Notes: a model not told the origin generated them from the sequence alone. Shown: positions 14,701 through 29,700, counted from the first letter of the stretch. The stretch is DNA of 64,000 bases from Alviniconcha marisindica (GCA_018857735.1 JABMCL010001642.1:43501-107500), one strand, 5' to 3'. Numbers and translations: made by a program.

Positions 14701-17700
14701 TGAAGTCACCGGGAAACAGACTAAACCTTTTCTCTCCAGTTCTGTTCTGTCCAAACCCCACCCTACAAGTTCTCCTACACTGTGCAGCATCTTGGCAAAC
14801 CTGCGTCACAAGCTCACCGACACCAGGAAAACAAGGATACATCAGAGCAGCGATGGAGTGAACGAAGGCCATGAGGTCATGCGACCATGTTGCCTGGGAC
14901 TCACAGTCGGTTGTCATGGCAACCTGCTGTCGGGCCTGGGTGCCTCCCACGCCTTGAATGAAGGCCTCCAGCACGGTGGTGATGGAAGTGGCTGGAACAG
15001 TCAAGTACTCTTTATTCCATCTAAAGGAAAATGGGGTGCCACAACAATGGAAAATACAGGCACAGCAGCTCGTTCACACTGGATCTCTAAATGTTGCACT
15101 CCAAAATTCACATACTTTGAAGACCCACCCCCAGGAGGTGTGTGCATGTGATAAAGCAAGAGCATCTGCATGTTTTTTTATATTCTAGTTTGTTATAGCA
15201 CTTAAATCATCCTGTCAACTGTACAGGGTCACCTTGAAGTGACAGTGACTGTATTGTATCATCTTGTCAACCGTATTTCGCCCTGGTATAACTGCAATGG
15301 TTGACTGGGTGTAAAACACCAAGTTACTACTACTGTCAACCATACAGGGTCACCTTGAAGTAAGCCAGTAACTGTACTGTATCATCCTGTCAACCAGACA
15401 GGGTCACCTTGAAGTGACAGAAACTGTATTGTATCATCCTGTCAACCATACAGGGTCACCTTGAAGTGACAGTAACTGTACTGTCTCATCCTGTCAACCA
15501 TACAAGATCACATTGAAGTGACAGTAACTGTATTGTCTCATCCTGTCAACCATACAGGGTCACCTTGAAGTGACAGTAACTGTATTGTATCATCCTGTCA
15601 ACCATACAGGGTCACCTTGAAGTGACAGTAACTGTATTGTATCATCCTGTCACCCATACAGGGTCACCGTGAAGTGACAGTAACTGTATTGCATCATCCT
15701 GTCAACCAGACAGGATCACCTTGAAGTGACAGTAACGGTATTGTCTCATCCTGTCAACCATACAGGGTCACCTTGAAGTGACAGTAACTGTATTGTCTCA
15801 TCCTGTCAACCATACAGGGTCACCTTGAAGTGACAGTAACTGTATTGTCTCATCCTGTCAACCATACAGGGTCACCTTGAAGTGACAGTAACTGTATTGT
15901 CTCATCCTGTCAACCATACAGGGTCACCTTGAAGTGACAGTAACTGTATTGTCTCATCCTGTCAACCATACAGGGTCACCTCAAAGCGATAATAACTGGA
16001 CTGTATCATCTTGTCAACCATACAGGGTCACCTTGAAGTGACAGTAACTGTACTGTATCATCCTGTCAATTGCACGGGGTCACCTTGAAGTGAGACAGAC
16101 AGTACCTGTATTGCATCATCCTGTCAACCATACAGGGTCACCTTGAAGTGACAGTAACTGTATTGTATCATCCTGTCAATTGCACAGGGTCACCTTGAAG
16201 TGAGACAGACAGTACCTGTATTGCATCATCCTGTCAACTGTACAGGGTCACCTTGAAGTGAGACAGACAGTAACTGTATTGCATCATCCTGTCAACTGTA
16301 CAGGGTCACCTTGAAGTGAGACAGTACTGTATTGCATCATCCTGTCAATCGTATAGGGTCATCTTAAGTGAGACAGTAACTGTATCATCCTGTCTACCGT
16401 ACAGGGTCACCTTGAAGTGAGACAGTAACTGTATCATCCTGTCAACCAGGTTGTATGTATCATCCTGTCACCTGCCCAGGTTTTCACCTTCAAGTGTGCA
16501 GCCTTTTCATACAGGAGTGCTGTAACAGCAATGAATTAACAATCAAGTGGAGTCTGAAGGAAGCAGTTACCTTGTTTAGTGGCTGGAAACCCCCCACACT
16601 CACTGAGTTCCAGACTGGCAAGACGTCGCATGTTGCTGTCTCTGAAACACCAGTCAAAAGCCAGACATTACTGCAAGCTCCATCCCAAACCCTCCCAGGA
16701 GTATACTGAGAAGGCATTTGAAATGTTCTGGAAGGCATACATGGCTCTGAAGGTGTTCTGGAACATTAAATGAAAACAACAACAACAAAATCCAGGGAAT
16801 TGCCAATGTTTGCACCAGACATTTTTCAAACTGGTGTAACATCTATAAGGTGGTGAGAGTGGTTTACAGAAACTGGTCAATTACTGAAACCGGTCAGATA
16901 CATGGCTGTCTATATTAGAGCTCTACTAGCAAAAACACCCTGCTCCCTTTCCCGTCTAGAATACACACACACACATACAGCACGGCACACACACTCTGTG
17001 CTTCTTCTGGTTTGTTTTGAGAACTGGGTAAACAAAAAAACAGCAGGTATGTCTGACTGACTGCTGATTTTTTTGCCCAATATATGCTGATCTTAACGGG
17101 TAAAATACCTGAAATTACCAGTTAACACGAACCCTGATTGTGATGAATCAAAAACAGCACTCCACCCTGTGTTTTCATGTGAGTTGGAGACATCTATCTC
17201 ACCTGCAAACACCATCCTTGCATCCGGGCTTTATACAAGCCTACTGAGACTAAATTCCAAGTCATTTTCAGGACAAAATATTTTCTTCAAGGGCCTTGGT
17301 ATTTCACAAATGGTATGTTGCCCTGTGGGCATCGCATTGTCACACCATTCATGAACTCATTCAAAGTGCAGAACAAATGACTGTTGGGAACTGAGTCAAG
17401 GCTGCAGTTTCACCCTGTACACTGAATTATCACTGCATCCATGCACTGGAGTGATGTGCCACTTGATGCAAAAAGTTCCCAATGAGTTAACCACTAAAGC
17501 CCACACAAATATTTTGGAGGCCTTTACATCTTTGGTTTGAATCTCTTTGGTCATGCCGTCTAACTCTGAATGTTGGTCTTGCAGTGAAAGTGTTTTCTGG
17601 GTCTTGGCCTGAAAGTTCTCTCCTCAAATTTATCTTTTCCAACGCTCTCAGGACCTGTCCAAACCCCTTTATGTAGAACCAGGGATGCAAACCAACTACG

Positions 17701-20700
17701 AGGACCAGCACCATGATCACAACCCTGTCTGTCAGTTTGGTCATGTGTACACAACACAGCCACTGAGCTAACACCACCCCCCCCCTCCCCCACAGACTTA
17801 CAGCGAGGAGGTAGAACTAGAGGCAGCGAGAACCTGCGATGACCAGTGAAGCAGAACGTAACTTCTGACCAGGTTGGTGTAGTTGGGCAGCAGCTCCTGT
17901 TCGATGCTGTGACATATGGCTGGGCTCAAGGCTCGCTGGAACACACGTGTCAATGTGGTGAGCTGTCCCAAGCCTCCGGCTACATACTACTGTAATCATA
18001 ACTACAAATCAAAGGCTAAAGACAGAGATAAAGGCTGCTACACACTACTGTAGTTTCAACTAGGAACACCAAAGGCTAAGGATGGAGATACTCAAGTCCA
18101 GCAAGCCAAGACATGAACATCTTCCAAGCAGCAAGGGCTTCAGTTCACAGGCATTATGTACCAAGCAATAACAAACATCACCCTGACACAGGATCACTGG
18201 TGCACCATCAGAGAATAATTTACATTCTGCCAACTGCAACCCATCACATTCTTTGTGCTGCAGCAACCCTGCATAGTACTAGCTGGCAGGATGTTAAAAC
18301 CCAACTCACTAACCAACCCTCACCTCCCAACTAACTAGCCGTCACCACCCAACTCACTAACTAACCCTCACAACCCAACTCACTAACTAGCCCTCACCTT
18401 GTCCCCAAGGCGCAGGTACAAGACTTGCATGATGATGAGATCGCGCAGGAAGGACATGCGAGTCAGGCACGTCTGCTGGAAGGCGCGGGAGATGATGGCG
18501 GAGGCTTCAGCACTGGTGAACAGGTGGCTGCAGCTCAGCTGCTGCGTGGCGTCTGCCACTGTCAACACAAAAGCAAATGTGGAACACACTGCTGTGAAAA
18601 GGCAAGCAAAAGTGGAACACACACTGCTGTGAAAAGGCAAGCAAAGGTGGAATACACATTGTTGTGAAATAGGCAAGTAAAGGTGTAGTATAAACTGCAC
18701 TGCAGCAGAACTGCTGTGTGGCATCTGCCGTTGTGAACAGGAAAGCAAAGGTGTGGAATGCATCACACTAGCATCCACTGCTGTGAGAGAAGCAAAGGTG
18801 TGGAATGCATCACACTAGCATCCACTGCTGTGAGAGAAGCAAAGGTGTGGAATGCATCACACTAGCATCCACTGCTGTGAGAGAAGCAAAGGTGTGGAAT
18901 GCATCACACTAGCATCCACTGCTGTGAGACAAGCAAAGGTGTGGAATGCATCACACTAGCATCCACTGCTGTGAGAGAAGCAAAGGTGTGGAATGCATCA
19001 CACTAGCATCCACTGCTGTGAGAGAAGCAAAGGTGTGGAATGCATCACACTAGCATCCACTGCTGTGAGACAAGCAAAGGTGTAGAATGCATCACTCTAG
19101 CATCCACCGCTGTGAGACAAGCAAAGGTGTAGAATGCATCACACTGTAGCATCCACCGCTGTGAGACAAGCAAAGGTGTAGAATGCATCACACTAGCATC
19201 CACCGCTGTGAGACAAGCAAAGGTGTAGAATGCATCACTCTAGCATCCACCGCTGTGAGACAAGCAAAGGTGTGGAATGCATCACACTGTAACATCCACC
19301 GCTGTGAGACAAGCAAAGGTGTGGAATGCATCACACTAGCATCCACTGCTGTGAGACAAGCAAAGGTGTGGAATGCATCACACTGTAACATCCACCGCTG
19401 TGAGACAAGCAAAGGTGTGGAATGCATCACACTGTAACATCCACTGTAGCTGTGCAGCATCTGGAGCTGAGAACAGTCAGTTCACGGCTGGATGAAGAGG
19501 AACACACTGTGGTGGGGGGGGGGGGGGGCAGGGGGCCAGCCTACCTGAGTCGTCCATCATGGAGTGCTGCTCCTGCACCTCCTGCACGTCCAGCAGCCGC
19601 TGCAGCAGGTCCAGGCAGGGCACCAGGTGGCGGATCGACTGCAAGCGCACATCAAGCTGGGACCCCACCTCTGACGGCACGTCACTGAAATGATCACATG
19701 GTCTGGCTGGTTGGTGGTTACTGTAAATCTCACAGACCCCCCCACAAAGAAAAAGCAGATAAGCACACTGTAATGACTTCCTCCTTAGAGAATGGTCTAA
19801 AAGAACTGCAAAAGCGCTGGAACCTCTGACAAGAGGCTGACTCTCTTTTAAAACACTTTTCACAAACCTTTCTTCCCATTTCCCTGCCACAGACCAACAG
19901 ATCACGGACCACCTCTCTTTTAGGACACTTTTCACAAACCTTTCTTCTCATTTTCACGTGACTGATTAACAGATCATGGACCATCTCTCTTTTAAGACAC
20001 TTTTCACAAACAGGTTGGAATGAAAGTGAGGAAGAAGCCCTCTCACAGGCTGTACGAGACCTAAACACACAGCTACTCACACATCCTGGAAGAAGACAGT
20101 GTCCACCAGTCTCTGGGCCAGCTCTTTGGGGGACTCCATCACCTGAAGTTCCAGAACAAACAGGGCTTCCAGGTCCTCCGCTATTTCTGAGCGGATGAGT
20201 CGGAGGATGTCACAGATCTTGTGGACGTCTTCGCACACGGCATACTGCGTTACGCCTGCACAGAACACACCATCATCCTTAGATCTCATACAGATGAGCA
20301 AGGGAGGAAATCTCATGCTGCAAAAAATCACCCACACTGTCAATACAGTGAAAATATAACCATCATGACCCCTCCCCCCAACCCCCCTTCACACAGACTA
20401 ACTACATATTATAAACTGTTCCATTTCAGGGCAACCATTACATCTGTTATGTCCCATGGAAGCGTGTTAATTTCTCGAGTAACTGCACAGGGCTGCAATC
20501 AAAACCATTTCTTCTCTCCTCAGCTTGGCATGAGGCAGACCGTCCCAAACAGGGAGCAGTATCAAAGCATGAGGACCAGCAAAACATGGACAGCTGCAGC
20601 AACCCTGTGTAGTACTAGCTGGCAGGATGGTAAAACCCAACTCACTAACCAACCCTCACCACCCAACCCGCTAACCCTCACCACCCAACTCACTAACCCA

Positions 20701-23700
20701 CCCTCACCACCCAACTCATTAACCCACCCTCACCACCGAACTCACTAACCCACCCTCACCACCTAACTCACTAACCCACCCTCACCATCCAACTCATTAA
20801 CCAACCCTCACCACCCAAATCATTAACCCTAACCACCCAACTCACTAACCTACCCTCACCACCCAACTCATTAACCCTCACCACCCAATTCACTAACAGG
20901 AACACCACAGAAGCCAGCAAGCTTACAATCTTTATCCAGACTTGATGCACAACTCATAACAACACATTGTAACGACCACACTAAAGCCCACTTAGCCTGG
21001 ACACTCTACCCCAACACTGACGCCTGAACCTTGCTGACCCTTGACCTTCCCATCAGTTGTTGACCCCTGACCTTCCACAGCAAAGTTGATGTCCTCCAGG
21101 TCTTTCGGTGTCAGCCACTCCTGCTCACAGAGGTAGAGCCGTTCCAGCTGGTCGCACGGTCGCAGGTAGGTGAGTGCTGCTCTGCGGATGAGGCACACAA
21201 GGCCTGTGACACAGTCTGTGAACACACCTTGCAGCTTGGCTCCCACCTGAAGACAGAAATAGAATGCTGTGTGTACTTTCGGACAATTTGGCTGTGACAG
21301 TCTGTGAACACACCTTAACACACAGAAACAGAATGCTGTGTGTACTTTTGGACAATTTGGCTGACAGTCTGTGAACACACCTTAACACACAGAAACAGAA
21401 TGCTATGTGTGCTTTCAGACAATCTGGCTGTGACAGTCTGTGAACACACCTTAACACACAGAAACAGAATGCTATGTGTGCTTTCGGACAATTTGGCTGT
21501 GACAGTCTGTGAACACACCTTAACACAGAAACAGAATGCTATGTGTGCTTTCGGACAATTTGGCTGTGACGCAGTCTGTGAACACACCTTGCAGTCTGGC
21601 TCCCACCTGAACACAACTTGGACGTGATGCTGTCTATGAACAAACGTTGCACTCTGGCCCTCATGGGAACACAAAGACAGAAAACTATGTGCACCTGAAC
21701 AATACGTTAGAAAATGGTGTGCCTGTGAATGTGTGTGTGGGAGTAACAGATAACAGTGAGAAGGGACAGTGCTCACCTCACGGTACTGGCAACAGCAGGA
21801 GTAGAAGCGCCCCCACTGCTCCAACTGCAGCTGGTAATACGCGTCTTCACTCATCTCGTACTCTGATGCGCAGTTACGGATCTGAAATCACAGGCACCCA
21901 GTGAACCAGCTGTGGCCCGAAAGACAGACCCAGTCTTTCCACACACTGTCCAGTGGACAGCTGAACAGTGGTCATGTTGTTAAAGCAAACACATCGTACA
22001 AACCAGCCCTATTAGGGACACTCCACACAAAATAAACTTGCGCACACACACACAAATGACATTAGGCAAAGACGCTGATCCTGTGTAGCATTAGCCTACT
22101 GTTAAAAACAAGTGTGCTGGCCAAACCACCGCCAAGATATCCTGCTAACTGTAATGGAGATGGTGGCACATGCAACTTTGTGTGGCCCAAGGGTGTAAAA
22201 CTGAGCACACCCACTCAAACTTAATGCAGACCCACTCAAACTACTGACCTCCAAACTGACAGCGTTGATCACCTCCTCCTGCAGGTTGATAGACACGAGG
22301 AGGGCATCAGGACTCTGACTGGCATCATGACTGCGTCGATACACCTGTCAACACAAACACACGATCAGGACAGTGATACACCTGTTAACACAAACACACG
22401 ATCAGGACTGCGATACACCAGTCAACACAAACACATGATCAGGACAGTGATACATACACCTGTCAACACAAACACACGATCAGGACAGTGATACACCTGT
22501 CAACACAAACACATGATCAGGACAGTGATACATACACCTGTCAACACACACGATCAGGACAGTGATACACCTGTCAACACAAACACACGATCAGGACAGT
22601 GATACACCTGTCAACACTAAACACACAATCAGGACAGTGATACACCTGTCAACACAAACACACGATCAGGACAGCGATACACCAGTCAACACAAACACAT
22701 GATCAGGACAGCAATACACCTGTCAACACAAACACGATCAGGACAGCGACACACCTGTCAACACAAACACACGATCAGGACAGCGATACACCAGCTAACA
22801 CAAACACACGATCAGGACAGCGATACACCTGTTAACACAACCATGGAAAATGAAGGCAGTGATACACCTGTCAACGTAAACATGGAAGATGAAGGCAGTA
22901 ATACACGTCAACACAAACATGGAAAATAAAGGCACTCATACACATGTCAACACAAATACCGAAAATGAGAGCATGTCTACATTTGTGCTAACAGGTGTAT
23001 CGATGACAGATCTACCTTGATCGATATAGATGTAGGGAAATCTTCAAATGTTGCTTTAGGTCCACAGTTCTTTAAATGTTGCTTTACGTCCACAGAGACA
23101 ACAAGGACTATCAGGGACAGCCAGCCAGGACGGCAACCTCACCTTTCACACTGCTCTTGAGCTCTCCAAGGGAAATCTGACATAATATTTTTGAAAAAAT
23201 TAGGCCGTAAGAAGGACTGCACTATCTTGGTGTATAGTATCTTTGCTCACGCTGAGGGCACGGATGATGTCCTGGTGGGAGAACTCGTGGGGTCGGAAGA
23301 TGCTGTCCAGGAAGAAGTCACGGGGGTCCCTGTTGGCGGGCACCAGCGGCTCACTGGTGTCGGGGGGCTCCAGCAGCAGCTCCCTCCACTCTCCGGTTGG
23401 AGCACCCCTGGCCGACAAGAGAGACTGGAGTGTTAACACTTAAAGGGGAACCACAGTGAACAGTTGGCATAACAATAGAAAATGTGCAAACATTTCTACC
23501 TGCAGGCCTCATGTTCTTGTTGCATACATAGAAACAGAAAATGTGCAGGCTTCATGCGCTTGTTTGGACAATGCAAAATTTTACTTGTTTCAAGTGTTGC
23601 TCAGTTACAGCTTACTATGCACATTTAGTGATATCATCAAGGGGACACAAGTAGTGACCTAGTGTTGCCCTCCCCATGCACATTTCTGTCAGGATCAGTC

Positions 23701-26700
23701 ACCTGCTGAACGAAGCAAATACCAAAAAACCAGCAGCAGTTGCATGCTGACTTGCTGACCGAAGCAAATACCAAAACACCAGCAGCAGTTGCATGCTGAC
23801 TTGCTGACCGAAGCAAATACCAAAACACCTGCAGCAGTTGCATGCTAACATCAGCAGTAGTTGCATGCTGACCGAAGCAAATATCATAACACCAGCAGCA
23901 GTTGCATGCTGACTTGCTGACTGAAGCAAATACCAAAACACCAGCAGCAGTTGCATGCTGACTTGCTGACCGAAGCAAATACCAAAACACCTGCAGCAGT
24001 TGCATGCTGACCGAAGCAAATACCAAAACACCAGCAGCAGTTGCATGCTGACTTGCTGACCGAAGCAAATACCAAAACACCAGCAGCAGTTGCATGCTAA
24101 CATCAGCAGTAGTTGCATGCTGACCGAAGCAAATATCATAACACCAGCAGCAGTTGCATGCTGACTTGCTGACCGAAGCAAATACCAAAACACCAGCAGT
24201 AGTTGCATGCTGACTTGTTGACTGAAGCAAATACTAAAATATCAGCAGCAGCTGCATGCCGACTTGCTGACCGAAGCAAATAAATGTCAGCAGCAGTTGC
24301 ATGTGAAATACCATCAGCAGATGCATGTTAAACACCAGCAGCAGTTGCATGCTGACTTGCTGACTGAAGCCAATAAACATCAGCAGCAGTTTCTGTGGTA
24401 TGCTACTCTGTTCGTTCTGTTCATTTGCATTGCAACAGCAGGCACAGATGTGTGGTGCCCGTGCCTTTCGTCAGTGTGACCACTCACTCTGTGAGAAGCG
24501 CTGCCCTGGCAATAGTTTCTCCGTTGCTGTCTGTCCACAAGGTGATCAGCTGGTTGGCCGTCACACAGAAGTCTATCAGGTCCTCCTGCACCAACAAACA
24601 TGGAAAATCACCACTATCCCTCAATGGTAGAGCGCCAGACCCATGATTGAAAGGTCACCAGATCATTTTTGCTGACTCTCATTTCAGCATTCGTTCCACC
24701 CCAGTCTCATTGCAGCAACACATAAAAGATCCCAGTTATTCTGCCAAAAGTGCAGGTGGCAGATTACAGCTAAATTCACATGCACCCCATGTACGTGGCT
24801 TTGAATGAAGTGGTATTGTAAACTGGTGCATGGTTGTATGTTGTTCACTGAGTGTGGCCAATATGGCAGCAGTTTCACATAGCAACAGCCAAATAACAAT
24901 ATTTCACATAGCAACAGCCAAATAACAACCAAACAGTGCTGTAAAGTGCACTACTTTGATGGATATTCAAAATACACTATAAAAGGCTCCTGTCACTCAT
25001 TCAGAATCCCATGCAACAAGAGCACAGTGAGTCTGCTCGAGAGCAGAGAATAAAGCTATAAAAAGCGACCAATTAATCAACATTGAGAGATTTTTTCCAA
25101 ATTGGGAAATCTTTAAATACATGTAAAGCTTTAACCTGCTCTTTTTTCTCACTGCATGACCCCAGACCACCCGGTAGCGGCTGATTAGCAGATGCTCCAT
25201 ACTGGCATCCCAGCTTATGCAAATAGGAACAGGATTCTTGTGAGACTTGTAGCCTCATTTCTGCTATTGTTCACTACTTCTGGCAATGTCCTTTGTTCAA
25301 AGTTCGGTGGAATTTGAGAGACACCGTGAATTTTCAAAATTGCGAGATGGACACACGATAAATGCATGAAAATAAACAAAAGCCCTACTGTTAGCAATGG
25401 CGTCGGAACTTCATCCTTTGAGATTTGAACTGCAAATCTGGCTCAGTTGCTTACCCTGGGCAACCTAACAAACTCACGGAGCTTCATCTGTGGAGATTCA
25501 AACTGGAAATTTGCAAAGTCTGTTACTCTGGTTACCCCAAAAACCTGACATTCAGATGCGGACGTTTCTGATTTGGGATTTTTTTTTAATGCTTTATATT
25601 TTTGAGTGAAAAAAATTAAAACCTGTTGGTTACACAAGAATGATGTATTTGCAAACTGGGAAAAATACAAAGTGAGCTGAAACTTTTAGATGGTGTTTAT
25701 TAATGAGTTTTAAAGTTGTGTATCAGGATCATTTGACACACTTACTTCTCTTTACATGAGATTTTGTAGCGAAAGGGCAGCGGCTGGTCTGGGTCCAAGT
25801 GGGTTCAAGTTGGAACTTGAGTGAATGTGAAGGAATATCTACAAAGAAACTGGACCTAAGGTGAGCCTGAAATGCATAATACGCAGTGACTAAGAAGGGT
25901 GTGGGAAAACAGTGAACAGTCCTAATATTTGGCAGCACTTACCGCTGGCTGAGTCAGTGTAGCATGTAGCTGGACTGAGAGTCGTCCATCACGAATTACC
26001 GGCTCCAACAGCAAGAACTGAAACACATTCAACGCATGGTTTCAAATCACAGGTGCAGCAGTCTCATACTGCAGGAGGCAACCTGAATGCTCTTACCAAA
26101 AGGGCATCCCAGCATGGTTCAATTATGATCGGTGTATAATTATGACCCAATCATATACATCCTTCCTTTCACAGCACACTGTGACATCCCTGTTGGAAAC
26201 ATGGCAATCTATCAACTGTTCACTAGGTTCATGACAGTCACAACCAAAGGCGGAAGAGAGGTAAACGAACCAATCGATCAACTGATGGCGTATGCAAACT
26301 TTACCTAAAAAACAGAATCTAGACAAATTGCATCCAATACACTTTACAGAGACATTAAAAAACAAAACAAGGATGTATGTCGTGATGATGAAAAGTGTTA
26401 GGACAACTTTTGTCCTGTTGTATTTAAATAAACATATAAGCGCCAGATATTTTGTTTACTCATGTAGCCTGTCATGTTTTTGGAAACAATGTGTGTGCTA
26501 ACATTTTCTAAAAGCTGTAACCTTTAGAGGACTGGTCACTTGTCTTTACAACATAACACCCATTTGTGTTCATGTGTTACCTGACTTCTGTCGGGGAAGG
26601 CGATGTAGACACAAAAGGTCAGTGCACTCATGGTTGACGACTGCACTTGTTTGATCACATGACCTGCACACAAGTAGTACATAGCTACCAATCAAACCTG

Positions 26701-29700
26701 AACAGAACAAGGAAAAAGAGAATAAGAAATAGAGAGAAAAGTAGCATGTTACCCCATCCCAAAACAAAGTACCACTACAAACACAAACAATGCGAGGTGA
26801 AAGTTATTATTTCTTCGGAGTTAAAACTATATGTTGAGGTTAGGATCTAAGTTCCTTTGAGAAATTCACAAAAGCAGAACTGTTTAGTGTTTACCCTATA
26901 TTTGTATGTACTTTAAATCTGAACGGAATGCCTGAAAGACTGAAATATGCCTACTGCTGCACAAACTCAAAAACACCTGCAACTACTTGCGTATTCTGTG
27001 CATAAAAATGTCAACACAAACTTGTGGGTGTAACGCTAGTTAACTGCCTCCATCTTATTTGCTTTAAAGCCATTGTGCAATGTTAATTAATGTACTGTAC
27101 ACTGACTGAAAAATAAAAGGGCATTAAAATAGCAGAAACTATACAAAGGCAGCCTTAAAAAAACCACACACCTAACATCCATGTAAGACTTTAATGTTAT
27201 TAACTGATTGCAAATACAACATTTTTCACAATAAAACTCAAAAACCCTAATGGTAAAACGGTCTGTGACAAGGATACAATCCTTACCAAGGCTGGCCAAA
27301 GAGAGACAGGTAAATGCAAGCAGAACACAGCTGTCCAAGCAAGTTCTGACGCAAACAAACCAGCACAACCACCACCATGCCCACACACCTGATGAGGAAG
27401 GAGATGAAGGAGATGCATCCCCCAGCATGTCTTGAAGGTTGGTTGTCAGCACACACTCCCGCGTCTACGAACACAGTCATTCATTTACCACACGTCTATG
27501 AACACAAACATCACCATTCATTTACCAAATGTTTTTGAACACAAACAGCATCATTCATTTACCACATGTCTATGAACACAAACAGTATCATTCATTTACC
27601 ACATGTCCATGAACACAAACAGCATTGTTCATTTACCACATATCCATGAACACAACCAGTGTCATTCATGTACCACATGTTTTTGAACACAACTTCAACA
27701 CCTGAACTTCAGTCTCCATACAGACATGGCATGTAACAGCTTTATCACTGTATCTATCAGGTTCTGATGCCGAAGTGAATCACTCTACTTGCTAACTTCC
27801 ATGTGCATGCAAAATGCAGTAACCGCTGCATTACCACATGACCATTATTTCACAGCTGTACGGCTTTGAGACCACCCCTCTTCCACTTAAAACACTCAAG
27901 GCTATTTATTCCTCTGGTCCTGACCTGCCTACCCATAAAAAGCCCTTTCAGGAAACTAGGGCCCAAAAACATGATTTCTTAGGAAATTTAAGGATTCTGT
28001 CATGAATGCATCACATCGTCACGTAACTGAATTTTATATCAAGATGTTCAGTGATCATTACCCCTAATATTTTCTACTTCTATCAACACTATTGCTGTAA
28101 ATTGTAATGTATGTTATTAAATGTACAAAACAGCAAATAAAAAATACTAATGCAAATTTAGGGATTTTAAAATTTTACTTCATCATTTCATGCAAAATAC
28201 AATAACAAAAGAGCGTACTTACAAATACAAGAAAAAGATCCACAGAAATATCCAGTCCATCCTCTCTTCACAAAATATACACGCCACTGTCCATGTCAAT
28301 TGTCAGTCTTCTTGCACTCCTATCACCTAATCACTAATCAGTTTTACTCCTACTACTGCTTGAAAACATAAATTGAACGCTTTTATCACTGTATGTGTAT
28401 CAGTATCACTGTATCAAGCAGTTTACTAGTAGACTACAAATTACTGTTACTGAGGACTGTTTGAATAAGAGGCTTGAATCACACCATCCATTGTTTTGAC
28501 TTGGGGCAAAAGTTCATCAGCATCACGACTGTTTACAGGTCCACACTTATATTGTCAAGACCACCTTTAGTATGCATTACACATGTATACATGCATAATA
28601 CAGTCACAAACATTTCGTACATCTAGTTAGAAGAACTATCCTGCTGCTTGAGAGACTGAGTGTAACAGCTTTTCAAGCGCCGAAGAAGTTCATCGGAAAA
28701 TGTTCTCTTCCACACAGGAGACACATCTGATTTCACAACCAGAAGAGCATCAAGTGTCGCTTCCCCCAAGCTTGCGCGTTGATCAGTTCTGTTCTTGCGG
28801 ACACAGCTAAACACACGCTCACAGTGTGCACTGCTGTGCAGGATCGTCAGAATAGACAGCATGAAGCTGGGGAGGAACTTCAGCAGAACTGTACCATTTT
28901 CATCATGCAGCTTCCCAGTGGCTTTCCATGTTTCATCCAGACGCTCCTTTTTGCATCCTGTGATGTCAGTGGCCTGGAAAGTTGCAAATTCTAGTAGGGT
29001 CTTCTCCCGAGGCACCCAATGGTAGCAGGCATGGGAACCTTTTCAGGAAGTAGTGGAGGGATGAAGACCTGCTGTCGAGCTGTAGTCCAGTGTCTGTGAT
29101 CTCTGCATGAATGAGAACTTCATCCTGAAATGGAAGCTTCTTCTTCAGGTATGTGCAGGCAGCAACGAAGAATGCCTTGGCATCTGCATAAAAATCGGTG
29201 ACTTTACAGGCTCGGAGACCAACCTTGTCTCCGCTGGTGATGTACTTCCGGGCCTCTTCGCCAATCAGCAGATCTTCATCTAGCTTGTGATGATATGGAA
29301 GATGGAACTGTACATCCAAAACCGGGACGCCATGGAGAGCTACTGGTCTCAGAAACCTGAGAAACAACAGTCTCAGGAGCTTCAGCAGTTTTCTCCTGAC
29401 AATGTGGATCATTGGCTGCTCTGACTGCAGCTCCATGTTGACTTGCTCAAATACAGGCAAGGTGTTGGTCAAGAATAGGAGGTACAGTTTTTTCGTTGGT
29501 GATTTCAGAAAAGAATACATCCTTTCCAATCTGGCATTACTGCTGGGAACTGACTTGGCGGCTGAACTGCTGGCAGCAGATTTGGCGGCTGAACTGCTGG
29601 CAGCTGATTTGGTGGCTGAACTGCTGGCAGCAGACTTGGCGGCTGAACTTCTGGGAGTTGACTTGGCAGTTGACCTGCTGGCTGAACTGCTGGCAGCAGA

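Noticed and set aside
21315..21854. 179-codon minus-strand open frame
   Set aside because: Runs through exon 13 into the exon-14 minisatellite; only the exon 13 part is coding.
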